NCBI GenBank assembly: GCA_910576655.1
Contig: CAJTJC010000007.1
Span: 30,294 to 94,293 of the forward strand
DNA: 64,000 bases
Source of the DNA: an uncultured Christensenella sp.
GTDB taxonomy: Bacteria > Bacillota > Clostridia > Christensenellales > Borkfalkiaceae
Reading direction: 5' to 3'
This document shows positions 28,129-38,193 of this stretch, piece by piece (the first letter of the stretch is position 1; the number at the start of each line of letters is the position of its first letter). The position numbers and the translations under genes are program-made. The notes under the pieces were generated by a model. It was not told where the DNA came from, ran no database searches, and saw only the letters and a program-made list of their open reading frames with translations.

Positions 28129-31100
28129 TTACAGTCCCATGCGCTTTTTAAGCGCGTACGCCGCCGCAGCCACTGCCGATACGGTGGCGACGGCCGCAGC
28201 TCCGAACGCAAACGCCGTAAACGCCGCGTTGGCCGCCTCGTCGCCCTCCGCCTCCGTCTTAGCGCAGTATTCGTTATACTGCTCGACGATAGATTCGAAG
28301 TTTTTGTATTCCTGAGTTTCGCGCATGAGTATGCGCTCTTCCACCGTCAGCGCGTTTATTTCGCCGTTGATTTCCTTCAAAAGCTCTATTTGCGTAACGT
28401 CAAACTTATCCGAAAGAGTGGCAAGCTTTGCAAGCAGGTTTTTGAAATCTCTGCCTGCGGTAGCCACCTGCAATTCGGTAAGCGCGTTCTTCGCGTCCCT
28501 TACCGCCTTGATAAGCGCGTCGGCGTCCGCCTGCGAATAGCCGTAATCGGTCAGGCTCTGCGTCATGGAGTTGAGCGCCGTAACCGCGTTGTTTATCAGC
28601 CTTTCGTCCGAGAGCGTCACCTTGCCGAGCGCGGCGACTTTATCCGCGTACTGCAGGAACGACACGGTTGCGTCGTCCATTGCCACGTAATCCGTTCTGC
28701 CGGCATCCTCGGCCTTGCCGAAGCAAGCCTCGTACACCGCGCCGCCGTAGCCGTAAGCGCCGTTGGCGGGTAAGGTCATTTTGACGGGCTTGAACGAGCC
28801 TGCAAGTCCCTTAAAGGTGAAGTAGTAAAGCTCTAATCCGAACAGTCCGAACTGGTTGTGCAGCAAATCGTAGCCGGGTGCGTCCTCGGCAAGCTTTGCT
28901 TCGGGGAAGTAGTCCTTCTCGCTATCTGCCTTGATAGGATAATACTGCGTTTCGAGTACGGGAGCCGACGAGGAATTGAACACCACCTCGGCAAGCTTGG
29001 AATAGCCGTTGAATGCGTAGTTACCTATCGCCCTGAGAGAATCGGGAAGTATTATTTTGGTTATATACGGGTTTCTGTTGCCTGCGTAAATATCTACGCG
29101 CGCAACCCCTTCGGGAACGGTGAGCGTCGAAGCGTACAGCCCGCCGGGGACCGCCTTCAATTCCGCCTTGCCCGAGGGCATATTGACGTAAAGCACGCCG
29201 CCGTTTAAGAAAGCGTAATCATTTATTTTGCCGTCGGTTTTTTTGTCCTCGCCGAACGAGAATATCGCAAGCCGCGAGCAGCCGAGGAACGCCATAGGTC
29301 CGACGTATTCGATTGCGCTACCGAAATTGAAGTCGGTAAGGTACGCGTTTTTGTAGAACGCCGCCTGACCTATTCTTTTAAGGTTGGGCGCGGTCAGCGA
29401 CGCTACCATCGTTTTGCTGAACGCGTTGTCGCCTATTTCCGTAAGCGCGTTTGCGGTTATTTTGCCCGAAAGCATGGTGTTGGAGAACGCGCCCGCGCCA
29501 AGCTTTTCAGCCGAGGATAAATCAGCGGTGCCGAAATACGTCGCGCCGTAGAACGCGTTGTCGCCGATAAGCTTTACCGCGCCGAGATTTATAGAAGTAA
29601 GGTTTTCGCAGCCTCTGAACGCGTAGGTGCCGATTTCGACGACCGTTGCGGGAAGCTTGACGGTTTGAAGATTTACGCAAAGCGCAAAGGTGAAGCCGTC
29701 AATCTTCGTAACCGTTGCGGGCAGAGTTATTTCGGAAAGTCCCGCGTTGCCCATGAACGCGCCCATTCCTATCTCTTCCACGGAATCGAGCGCAATTTTG
29801 CTGAACGTAGGCGCGCTGCCCTTTTCGGACTGACGCGCAAACGCGCCTTCGCCTATCGTCCTGACGCTCATTGCGTTTACCACGCTTGCAAGCGCGGAGC
29901 AGTCCGCGAACGCGTACGGGTCGACCTCGGTAACGCCGTCTAAATTGACGCTGCGAAGCGATGTGCAGCCGAAGAAGGTCTCCGATTCGATTACCCCGTC
30001 GGTCTTACTCGCATCTATTTCTTCGAGCGACGTATCGTTTGCGAAGCACGCCGTACCGAAATGAACGCCGCCGCCCGCAGGCATATTTACCGTAGTAAGC
30101 ATCTTGCAGTTCTGGAACGCGCCCATTCCGAAAACGGAATTTTCGCCGAGCGTCAGGCTGACGATTTGCGACTGGAAGAACGCTCCCTCGCCGTAAACCG
30201 CTCCCTCGCCGAGCACGACGGTTTTAAGCCCCGTGTTCGCAAACGCGTAGTTGCCCACGCTTGCGAATTTGTCGAGGTTGACAACCTCGGTAAGCTCCGT
30301 ACAGGCGTTGAAGGCTCTTTCGCCGATATACGCCTTTTTCGTTACCTCGGCAAACGCCACTCTTTGAAGCGCGCCGCACTGGTTGAATGCGAAATCGCCT
30401 ATCGCTATATCGGCATTTTCGAACGTGACCGAGCCGATTATGCAGCCCGCGAACGCGCCCGAAGCTATTTCTTCGTAGCCTGCGCCGATAACGAGGTCGC
30501 CGAAGTCCTTGCCCTGAGCCGCGAGTATTATGCTTTTGCCGTCCTTGGATATAAGCAGCGAGCCGCCGTCTACCGCGTAGTTGGCGTTGTCCGCGCCGAC
30601 GGTGAAATTAGTCAGCTGCGTTTCGCCGAACGCCGAAGCGCCTATCGAAGCGAGCACGGTGTTGCTTTGCAGCGCGAGCGTCGTCAGCGGCGAGCTTACG
30701 AACGCGTATTCGCCTATCGCAACCTCGCAGTCGGGAAGCGTAAACTGCTTGATTCCCGTTGCGTAGAACGCCTGCGAGCCTATTTTCTGCAACCCGCCGC
30801 CGAAACGCACCGTTTCGAGCAGAGGCGATTCGCAGAACGCGCCCGTGTCTATCGAAATGAGGCTGTTGTGCAGCGTCACTCTTTTAAGCTTAGAGCTGCG
30901 CGCAAACGCGTACGCAGGTATACTTATTTTTTCGTAAACGTCTATTTCTTCAACCGCGGTGTTTACGAACATTTCGCGGCAGAGCTTGGTGTTTTCGTTG
31001 AGAATTATGGTAGCAAGCGCAAGACAGTCTTTAAACGTCCTGCCGACCTTGCTGCCGCTTTTCAGCGTTTCTTCGGCTGCGTTTCTGAGGTGCGAGAGGT

Positions 31101-34100
31101 CTACCGCGGTCAGCGTTTCGCAGCCCTCGAAGCCGCTTGCGCCAATCGAGTAGCATTTACTCAGGTCGGCCTCTTTCAGCGATTTGCAGCCCTGGAACGC
31201 GTGCGCGCCGATAACCTCTACGTTGCCGAGATTTATATCGGTGAGCTTTTCGTCCTTATAGAACGCGTACTCGCGTACGAACTTAACCGACGAGGGAAGC
31301 TGTACAGACCTCAGTCCCGAGCAGTTGTAGAACGCGTATTTCTGCACGTCCTCCACTCCTGCGGGAATGATTACGCTGGTAACAGAGGTGTTCATCGAAG
31401 GAATTTTATTCGAGTCGAAATCGTCGTCCTCGAGCTCTACCGTCCTGTCGGTATCGTAAAGACAGAACGCGTACGAGCCTATGTACAAAATGCCCTCGTC
31501 GTCGGGAATGACGACCTCGCCGCCCAGTCCCTTATACGCAATAAGCGTTCTGTTTTCTATTACGAATTCGCTTTTTACGACTATTCTTATTCTCGCCTTT
31601 ATGTTAGAGCCCTTTACGTTCAGCGTTACCTGAGCCGTGCCCTCTCTCAGCGCGGTCACGGTGCCGTCCTGCTCGACCTTTACGACCTTGTCGTTCGAAG
31701 TCGTGTACTCGAACTCGCGGCTGTCCTCTACGTACCAGGGCTTTACCGCATAGCTGAGCTTTATCTTTTCGCCGGGGTAGAAGCTGACGGTTCCGTCTTT
31801 CAGCGCGGAAACGTAAACCCTGTCGCCCGTGTCCTGTATTTCGCTGGTCTGAGCCGCGCGCGAATACGCGAACAGCGTATCAAAGTAAATGAAGTCTACG
31901 CTTTCAAGCTCGGCGTCGGCGGCGTCCCTTGCCGCATTGCGCCGCGCTGCGCGGGGCTTTACGTTTAAGGTGACGGTCGCCTGCTTGCCGTCCATTTTTT
32001 CGGTGACTGTTATCTGGGTCTTGCCCTCTTTGAGGCAGACTGCCTCGCCGTTTTTGAATTGCTTCGTCTTGGGGTCGGCTTTTACTACCGAGGTATTGTA
32101 AGCCGTCCATTCGAGGTGTTTGAGATAGTCCTTGTCGCTGTCGAGCGTTGCGTCGGTCGAATAGAGGTATTCCGTCAAATCGACCACGTCGCCTACGTAG
32201 GCGTTGATTACGCTGAGCGGTCTGCCGCTCTCTTTACCGTTCGAGGTAAAGCGGAAGTCGCCGCGCGTGCCGGGAAGCTGACAGAGATATATGTTGGAAT
32301 TGAGCGCGTAGTCGTCGATTGAGAACGCAAGCGCGCTGCCTATTAACGCGTCGGAATATATCGCGTCGAGATATTCGGTTACCTCGAAGCGCACTTTGTT
32401 GTCCGCGCCCCTCTCGCTGTATACGGGAATGGGGTTGTCGGTCAAAAGTGCGTAGCTCGAACTCGAGGTGAACGCAACGGGGCTTATCGACTGCACGTAC
32501 TGGTTATCGTAAATGGTCAGCGTTACGTAGAACCTGTCTTTTTTGAGGGTCTTGTCGTAAACCTTTTCGTACGTGGCTTCCTTGATAATGGGCGCCTCGT
32601 TGTCGCAGTAGAAGTCGAACGAGAACGAGTTGCGCACGTTTGTTGAAAGTCCGCCGTCCGTACCGTAATCGAGCTTGCCCTGCATTTTGAACTCGTACTG
32701 TCTGTTGTTTACCAGCCCCAACTTCAACGTGCTTATTTTAAGGTAGTCCGCGTAAGGCATAGGCGAGCCGCCGAGCGAATGAGCCTTATTCGCGTTGTAG
32801 TCGGTATGCGAATAGACGACCTCGCCCGAAACCTTGTCTACTATAGTGAAGTTCATTTCCTTGGCGCTTCGCAGCAGTCCCGCGTAGACCGAAGAAATTC
32901 CGTCTATCGTGCCGAGTATATCCGATACGGCGATATGGTCCTCGGTGGCGGGTATCGCATCGTAGGTCATCGTGTCTATATCGTACAGATAAGTTCCGAG
33001 GGGTATTATATAATTATAGAAATACGAGCCGTACGGCGTGGTTGCGAAGTAGTCCGCCTTTAATTTGTCCTCTTCGTCTATACTGCCGTCGTGAGCCTGC
33101 GATTCCACCTCGTAATAGGTCTTGTCGAACATGGGCGCTTCCGTCCAGTCGCCGAAGAACGCGAGATAGGGCGCGTTGAGGCTGATTTCCGTTCCCTCGT
33201 CCTTTGCCGTAAGCCTTACGAATCCTTCTACGTACATTCCGTAGGGGAACGACGAGGTGATATATTTTTTGTCCTCGCCGGACATTTTGTAAACTATTTT
33301 AAGCTTTGCCGTTTCGCCGCCCTGCAAAGTCAGGGTCGTGCCCGAAAGCGTTGCGCCGCCCGAAATAAGGCTGACCGAGGTTTCGCCCCCGAGCATATAG
33401 GCCTTTTCCGCAACGTGGTTTTTGTCCGAGGTGGAAACGCTTTCGGTCATAGCGTCCAGCCCGACCTCGTAGCTGAGCGTGTCGCCGCTGAGATTTTTAA
33501 CGCCGAATTCAAGCGTGTAAACGCCCTTCTTCTCGGCGTCGTCGCCAAGCTCGAACTTGGGTCTGTCCTGACCGTCGACGGTGATAATCGCCTTGGTGTT
33601 GACCGCGTTGTACAGGCTTGCAAGTCCCGCGCCCTGTTTTCTGGGCGAATAGGGGTTGCCCTCCTCGTTCTTGATTATCGTCGCGCTTGACATCAGAAGC
33701 TGATTGCAGAGCCGCGAATATTCCACTGCCGACAAATCGGGGTAGGTATCCTTTAAGTACTGTCTGATAAGCACTACTATTCCGCAGAGGTTGGGCGATG
33801 CCATCGAGGTACCAGAAAGCTCGTCGTAGCCGCCTCCGGGAACGGCAGATTTAATGCTGCCGCCGTGCGCGGTAATTTCGGGCTTTATGCCGAGCGACGG
33901 GGTCGGACCCCAGCTTGAAAAGTCGCTCATAAACGGTCCCGCTTCCTGCTCTAAGCCGATTTGCAGAGTACCCTTCGCCTTTTCGGCAAGCCTGACGCCG
34001 TCGTCCTTGGATATGGAAATCGTCGGGATATGGTCGCTCTTGCCCATAGACATAAGAATTTCGCCGTCTATGTTATTGTATATAATGCAGCCGATTGCGC

Positions 34101-35670
34101 CGAATTCCTTTGCAATCTGCGCCTTTTCCTCGAAGGTGTTGTCGCCGCGGCGGACAAGGGCTATTTTGCCCTTAATCTCGTTGCGAATGCCCGCGTAGCT
34201 TGTAGCAAGACCCGAGCCGGGAACGGTGACGTATTCGAAGCTTACGCTGCCGTTGCCAGTCACGCCGAGCTCTTTCACGAAGTCGTTGGGGTCGCCGGCG
34301 ATATTGTTCGACTCGTTGAAGAACAGCACCTGCTCGCCGTTGCCTATTAAATACCTGCTCTTTACGCCGCTGATTGACGCGACCGAAAGGCTTGCCTCGT
34401 AAGTCGAGGGCGAACCGACCGTCGAAGAGTCGGGGTTGGTTACCATGTTGGTATTGCCCTGCTCGCCGCCGAAGCCCGAGCTATAGCTGTTGCTTGCCGC
34501 CGTTATTACGCTTATGCCGCTTGCTTTAAGGTTGTCGTAGACCTCGTTGGTCCAGACCTTGTCAACCTCTCTTGCAAATCCGCAGGACGAGCCGAGCGAC
34601 ATGTTTATCGCGTCCACGCCGAGAAGCGCGGCGTCCTCCAACGCGGCGAGAATATCGTCGGTTTCCGCGCCCTCGTCGAGGTCGGGGAAAACCTTCATAA
34701 GCACGAGCTGGGTGTTTATTGCAACGCCCGTAATGCGCTCGGTTTTGTCCTCTTTATCGTAGCCGCCGATAATGCCCGCAACGTGCGTGCCGTGCTCGCT
34801 GTCGTAGGGGAAGACGTCGCCGTCCTTATCCGCGTAATCGTACTTGAAAGGAATTTTTTCGCTGTAATAAACGTCGGAAACGCTAAGTCCCGCGGTAGTA
34901 CCGGCAGCGTTGGTATTGTTAAGCAGAGAGGAGATTTTTCCCTCGTCGAATACCGGCTTGGTAATTTCGCTGTTCTGGAAAACCGAGTGCGAGCAGTCGA
35001 AGCCCGAGTCGAGAATTGCAACCGCGGTGCCGTCGCCCGTGTAATCGAGAACGCCCGAATTGAAAATTCCCGTCTCGTATACGTCGACGTTGTTCACTAT
35101 GGTGTTGACCTTATCGACGGGTATCGACTGGGGACGGTTGTAGGTGTCGCAGAGAACGACGTTTTCAACCGAAGCAAGAGAAGCTATCTTATCTATATTG
35201 CCGTAAGACGCGGTAACGGCTATCGCGTTAGTCACCGTCTTATACGTATGCTCTACGGATTTGATAAGCCCCTTTGACGAAAGCTCGGCTATAAGTCTGC
35301 GCTGCTTCGACGCAATAGACTGTGCCTCCACCTCGCCCGAAGGACTGACCGCGTATTCCGCGACAGTGCCGTAGGACGCGTAAGCGCCGCCGTTGAAGCT
35401 GTCCACAAGCGAGTTGGACGGAAGAGTTACCATAACCGTAACCTCGTCGCCGTCGGAATAGCCGTTGTTTTCAATAAGCTTTTTCGCCTTGATACGCGAA
35501 AGCAGCTGGTCCTGCGTCAAGCGGGTATCCTGCTTTAAAAGCTCTATTTTATCGGATGCAAGCCCGCCCGAGGCTTCCTCATTATCGGTCGGCTTTTCGC
35601 CGTCGCCGCAGGCGGTAAAGCTTACCGCCATCATAGCGGTCATAACGACCGCAACTATTTTTTTAAACAT
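28129..35670 (-). CDS. giant S8 subtilisin-like protease with PA domain and BspA-like leucine-rich repeats (2513 aa)
   Basis: Cell-surface serine protease. Lipobox SFTAC (Cys21); inhibitor I9-like propeptide about 75-180; S8 catalytic domain with Asp221 (VAILDSGFDCSHS), His293 (EHGTHVAGI), oxyanion Asn394 (AASN) and Ser622 (GTSMASP). A PA domain (KIALVRRGDNTFEEKA, about 470-575) is inserted between Asn and Ser as in lactocepin/C5a peptidases. Beta domains including Ig-like ones follow to about 1380. More than twenty BspA-type leucine-rich repeats (IGxxAFxxCxxLxxVxLP, about 1385-2230), a helical region and a final hydrophobic segment with a basic tail (ALKKRMGL) complete it. It therefore has both a lipid and a C-terminal membrane anchor candidate. 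It lies 14 bp after a small gene that overlaps oppF, so it probably supplies peptides to that importer. Confidence 0.9.
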   Translation of the reverse strand: MFKKIVAVVMTAMMAVSFTACGDGEKPTDNEEASGGLASDKIELLKQDTRLTQDQLLSRIKAKKLIENNGYSDGDEVTVMVTLPSNSLVDSFNGGAYASYGTVAEYAVSPSGEVEAQSIASKQRRLIAELSSKGLIKSVEHTYKTVTNAIAVTASYGNIDKIASLASVENVVLCDTYNRPQSIPVDKVNTIVNNVDVYETGIFNSGVLDYTGDGTAVAILDSGFDCSHSVFQNSEITKPVFDEGKISSLLNNTNAAGTTAGLSVSDVYYSEKIPFKYDYADKDGDVFPYDSEHGTHVAGIIGGYDKEDKTERITGVAINTQLVLMKVFPDLDEGAETDDILAALEDAALLGVDAINMSLGSSCGFAREVDKVWTNEVYDNLKASGISVITAASNSYSSGFGGEQGNTNMVTNPDSSTVGSPSTYEASLSVASISGVKSRYLIGNGEQVLFFNESNNIAGDPNDFVKELGVTGNGSVSFEYVTVPGSGLATSYAGIRNEIKGKIALVRRGDNTFEEKAQIAKEFGAIGCIIYNNIDGEILMSMGKSDHIPTISISKDDGVRLAEKAKGTLQIGLEQEAGPFMSDFSSWGPTPSLGIKPEITAHGGSIKSAVPGGGYDELSGTSMASPNLCGIVVLIRQYLKDTYPDLSAVEYSRLCNQLLMSSATIIKNEEGNPYSPRKQGAGLASLYNAVNTKAIITVDGQDRPKFELGDDAEKKGVYTLEFGVKNLSGDTLSYEVGLDAMTESVSTSDKNHVAEKAYMLGGETSVSLISGGATLSGTTLTLQGGETAKLKIVYKMSGEDKKYITSSFPYGMYVEGFVRLTAKDEGTEISLNAPYLAFFGDWTEAPMFDKTYYEVESQAHDGSIDEEDKLKADYFATTPYGSYFYNYIIPLGTYLYDIDTMTYDAIPATEDHIAVSDILGTIDGISSVYAGLLRSAKEMNFTIVDKVSGEVVYSHTDYNANKAHSLGGSPMPYADYLKISTLKLGLVNNRQYEFKMQGKLDYGTDGGLSTNVRNSFSFDFYCDNEAPIIKEATYEKVYDKTLKKDRFYVTLTIYDNQYVQSISPVAFTSSSSYALLTDNPIPVYSERGADNKVRFEVTEYLDAIYSDALIGSALAFSIDDYALNSNIYLCQLPGTRGDFRFTSNGKESGRPLSVINAYVGDVVDLTEYLYSTDATLDSDKDYLKHLEWTAYNTSVVKADPKTKQFKNGEAVCLKEGKTQITVTEKMDGKQATVTLNVKPRAARRNAARDAADAELESVDFIYFDTLFAYSRAAQTSEIQDTGDRVYVSALKDGTVSFYPGEKIKLSYAVKPWYVEDSREFEYTTSNDKVVKVEQDGTVTALREGTAQVTLNVKGSNIKARIRIVVKSEFVIENRTLIAYKGLGGEVVIPDDEGILYIGSYAFCLYDTDRTVELEDDDFDSNKIPSMNTSVTSVIIPAGVEDVQKYAFYNCSGLRSVQLPSSVKFVREYAFYKDEKLTDINLGNVEVIGAHAFQGCKSLKEADLSKCYSIGASGFEGCETLTAVDLSHLRNAAEETLKSGSKVGRTFKDCLALATIILNENTKLCREMFVNTAVEEIDVYEKISIPAYAFARSSKLKRVTLHNSLISIDTGAFCESPLLETVRFGGGLQKIGSQAFYATGIKQFTLPDCEVAIGEYAFVSSPLTTLALQSNTVLASIGASAFGETQLTNFTVGADNANYAVDGGSLLISKDGKSIILAAQGKDFGDLVIGAGYEEIASGAFAGCIIGSVTFENADIAIGDFAFNQCGALQRVAFAEVTKKAYIGERAFNACTELTEVVNLDKFASVGNYAFANTGLKTVVLGEGAVYGEGAFFQSQIVSLTLGENSVFGMGAFQNCKMLTTVNMPAGGGVHFGTACFANDTSLEEIDASKTDGVIESETFFGCTSLRSVNLDGVTEVDPYAFADCSALASVVNAMSVRTIGEGAFARQSEKGSAPTFSKIALDSVEEIGMGAFMGNAGLSEITLPATVTKIDGFTFALCVNLQTVKLPATVVEIGTYAFRGCENLTSINLGAVKLIGDNAFYGATYFGTADLSSAEKLGAGAFSNTMLSGKITANALTEIGDNAFSKTMVASLTAPNLKRIGQAAFYKNAYLTDFNFGSAIEYVGPMAFLGCSRLAIFSFGEDKKTDGKINDYAFLNGGVLYVNMPSGKAELKAVPGGLYASTLTVPEGVARVDIYAGNRNPYITKIILPDSLRAIGNYAFNGYSKLAEVVFNSSSAPVLETQYYPIKADSEKDYFPEAKLAEDAPGYDLLHNQFGLFGLELYYFTFKGLAGSFKPVKMTLPANGAYGYGGAVYEACFGKAEDAGRTDYVAMDDATVSFLQYADKVAALGKVTLSDERLINNAVTALNSMTQSLTDYGYSQADADALIKAVRDAKNALTELQVATAGRDFKNLLAKLATLSDKFDVTQIELLKEINGEINALTVEERILMRETQEYKNFESIVEQYNEYCAKTEAEGDEAANAAFTAFAFGAAAVATVSAVAAAAYALKKRMGL

Positions 35671-35684
35671 TTTATCTACTCCAT

Positions 35685-35942
35685 TTATCTAAGCCAGAAA
35701 TATATAAGCAACGCCGCAAGCGTGAAGCACGCCAGCACGCCGAAGAATATCGGCGCATATCTTGCGAACGCCGCGCGTATCAGCGCGCGCCTTTCGCTGC
35801 GCGTTACGCTTATCTTCTCTTTCTTTTCACTGCGGGGACCGGTGCGGTGCATATCCTCTAAACCGCTCATATCGTAAACAGTCCTGCCGTCGTCGGTAAA
35901 TTCAGTTTTTCTTTTTGAAGAACGGGAATTTTCTTTTTTCAC
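35685..35942 (-). CDS. small single-span membrane protein (85 aa)
   Basis: Basic N-terminal half (KKENSRSSKRK... TVYDMSGLEDM) and one C-terminal transmembrane segment (APIFFGVLACFTLAALLIYF), predicted N-in. GTG start with AAAGGCGGCGG just upstream. The gene overlaps the end of oppF by 41 bp and precedes the protease by 14 bp, so translation is coupled to the importer. No known family; it could be a small accessory protein of the importer or simply a membrane anchor protein. Confidence 0.6.
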   Translation of the reverse strand: MKKENSRSSKRKTEFTDDGRTVYDMSGLEDMHRTGPRSEKKEKISVTRSERRALIRAAFARYAPIFFGVLACFTLAALLIYFWLR

Positions 35943-37020
35943 TTTCCGCCGCCTTTCTCTCTTCCTCTTCTCTGCAAATGCGCTCCCATTCCTCCTCGTG
36001 CTGCGCCGCGTTGGACGTAATTTGCTCGTCGTACAGGTGGCACGCCACGAAATGGTCGGGCTTGGCTTCGGTATACTTGGGTTCTATATACCTGCACGCC
36101 GCCATGCACTTCGAGCAGCGGGTGTGGAATTTACAGCCCTTGGGGGGATTTACGGGCGAGGGGATGTCGCCTTCGAGCATCACCCTCTCCATCTTGACGT
36201 CGGGGTCGGGTACGGGCACCGCGGAAAACAGCGCCTGCGTATACGGGTGCAGGGGATTGGCGAACACCTCGTCCGTTTCGGCAAGCTCCATCACGTTGCC
36301 GAGGTACATTACAAGAATCTGGTCGGTTATGTACTTGACTACCGATAGGTCGTGCGAAATGAAAACGTACGTCAGACCCATCGTCTCCTGCAGCTCTTTT
36401 AAAAGATTGATTATCTGCGCCTGTATCGACACGTCGAGCGCGGATACGGGCTCGTCGCAGATAATCAGCTCCGGCTTGACCGCAAGCGCGCGCGCTATGC
36501 AAATTCTCTGACGCTGACCGCCCGAAAACTCGTGCGGGTATCTGTCGTAAAACTGCGGGCGCAGACCGCACTGCGCCATTATCGAGCGCACGTAATCGGA
36601 ATGCTCTGCCTTGGGCACTATCTTATGTACCTTTACCGCCTCGCCTATTATTCCGCCGACCGTCATTCTGGGCGGCAGACTGGAATAGGGGTCCTGAAAT
36701 ATAAGCTGAATTTGCGTGCGGTATTTGCGCATCTTTTTTCTGTTCAGCTTGGTTATGTCGTCGCCGTTGAAGATTATACTTCCGCCGTCGGGGTCGTAAA
36801 GCTTCAATATCGTTCTGCCAAGCGTCGTCTTGCCGCAGCCCGACTCGCCTACGACGCCTATCGTCGTACCGCGTCTGACCTTGAAGCCGACGTTGTTGAC
36901 CGCCTTCAAAACCGAGGTCGGCTTGCCGAGCAGATTTTTCTTTATGGGGAAATATTTGTTCAAGCCCTCGACTTCGAGTATATACTCGCTCTGCGGGGCG
37001 ACTATTTCTTCTTCCTGCAT
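35902..37020 (-). CDS. oppF: oligopeptide ABC transporter ATP-binding protein OppF/DppF
   Basis: Second ATPase of the peptide importer, 372 residues. Walker A GESGCGKTTLGRTIL, Q-loop LIFQDPYSSLPPRM, signature FSGGQRQRICIARAL, Walker B LIICDEPVSALDVS, His in FISHDLSV. The C-terminal oligopeptide/dipeptide domain carries CKFHTRCSKCMAACRY, a cysteine cluster that in this family can bind a 4Fe-4S cluster. Start set at the ATG at 37018-37020 (GGAGG 10 nt upstream), overlapping oppD by 19 bp. The charged tail (EEERKAAESEKRKFPFFKKKN) is unusually long. Confidence 0.92.
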   Translation of the reverse strand: MQEEEIVAPQSEYILEVEGLNKYFPIKKNLLGKPTSVLKAVNNVGFKVRRGTTIGVVGESGCGKTTLGRTILKLYDPDGGSIIFNGDDITKLNRKKMRKYRTQIQLIFQDPYSSLPPRMTVGGIIGEAVKVHKIVPKAEHSDYVRSIMAQCGLRPQFYDRYPHEFSGGQRQRICIARALAVKPELIICDEPVSALDVSIQAQIINLLKELQETMGLTYVFISHDLSVVKYITDQILVMYLGNVMELAETDEVFANPLHPYTQALFSAVPVPDPDVKMERVMLEGDIPSPVNPPKGCKFHTRCSKCMAACRYIEPKYTEAKPDHFVACHLYDEQITSNAAQHEEEWERICREEEERKAAESEKRKFPFFKKKN

Positions 37021-38183
37021 GCTTTTTCGCCCTCCTCGTGTAGATAGCACGAAACGTAATGCGTATCGCTTACCTTCGTTTCCTTGGGATACTTGTTCAT
37101 ACATTTGGGTCCGCACTGCGGGCATCTGTTCCAGAAGTAGCATCTGTCGGGCAGGTTAATGGGGTTGGGTACCTGACCGGGTATAGAATACAGCGGCTCC
37201 GTCGACGACGAGGTGATAAGCGGCTTGCTCTTTTGCAGCCCTATCGTGTAGGGATGCATGGGGCGGTGGAAAATATCCTGCGCCGTGCCCTTTTCAATCA
37301 CTCTGCCCGCGTACATTACGACTACCTCGTCCGCCATTTCGGCAATTACGCCGAGGTCGTGCGTGATTAGCATAATCGAACAGCCCTGCTCTTTTTGCAG
37401 CGTCTTCAAAAGCTCCAATATCTGCGCCTGAATGGTAACGTCCAGCGCGGTAGTGGGTTCGTCCGCTATAATCAGCTTGGGATTGCCCGCAAGCGCCATG
37501 GCTATCATAACCCTCTGACGCATACCGCCCGAAAGCTCGTGCGGGTACGATTTATACACGCGCTCTGGAATGGAAATTCCGACCTTGTCGAGCATTTCGA
37601 GGCTTTTTGCCTTTGCCTCCGCCTTGGTCACGCCCTCGGTGTGCAGCAGCGAAACCTCGTCAAGCTGATAGCCTATCGTAAACACGGGGTTCAGCGAGGT
37701 CATCGGCTCCTGAAATATCATAGTGATGTCCTTGCCGCGGATTTTATGCATCTGCTCGGTAGGCATTTTCGCTATGTCGTAGGCAAGCTTTTTGCCTTCT
37801 TCGTCGTAGCCGAGAGTATCGGCGTTGAACCTGATGTGCCCGCCCGTTACCTGACCCTGCGGCGCCTGAACGAGCTGCATTATAGAAAACGAGGTAACGC
37901 TCTTGCCGCAGCCGCTTTCGCCGACTACGCCCACAATCTTATTTTTGGGAATATCGAACGAAACGCCGTTTACCGACATTACCGTGCCGTTATCCGTAAA
38001 GAAGCAGGTTTCCAGTCCGTCGATTTCTATTATGTTGTTTTCGTCGCGCATTACGGCAGTGTATTCGCTTTCCGCAACCTTTCTGCGTTTAAGCTTTTCG
38101 TAATACTTCATCTGCTTCATATTGTGTTTCAATATGGCGCGACTCTCTTTAATCGATATATAGTTGGTGTCTTTCTTTGCCAT
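37002..38183 (-). CDS. oppD: oligopeptide ABC transporter ATP-binding protein OppD/DppD
   Basis: First ATPase of the peptide importer, 393 residues. A basic extension of about 50 residues precedes the core. The core has Walker A GESGCGKSVTSFSIM, MIFQEPMTSLNPVF, LSGGMRQRVMIAMAL, LIIADEPTTALDVT and LITHDLGV. The C-terminal domain has the cysteine run CYFWNRCPQCGPKC. It lies 10 bp after oppC with SD AGGAAG. Confidence 0.92.
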   Translation of the reverse strand: MAKKDTNYISIKESRAILKHNMKQMKYYEKLKRRKVAESEYTAVMRDENNIIEIDGLETCFFTDNGTVMSVNGVSFDIPKNKIVGVVGESGCGKSVTSFSIMQLVQAPQGQVTGGHIRFNADTLGYDEEGKKLAYDIAKMPTEQMHKIRGKDITMIFQEPMTSLNPVFTIGYQLDEVSLLHTEGVTKAEAKAKSLEMLDKVGISIPERVYKSYPHELSGGMRQRVMIAMALAGNPKLIIADEPTTALDVTIQAQILELLKTLQKEQGCSIMLITHDLGVIAEMADEVVVMYAGRVIEKGTAQDIFHRPMHPYTIGLQKSKPLITSSSTEPLYSIPGQVPNPINLPDRCYFWNRCPQCGPKCMNKYPKETKVSDTHYVSCYLHEEGEKACRKKK

Positions 38184-38193
38184 AAAAAGCTTC

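Noticed and set aside
30061..31968. Open frame of 635 codons on the plus strand
   Set aside because: Antisense shadow of the leucine-rich repeat region of the protease; the regular repeat and third-position bias of the real gene keep the other strand open.
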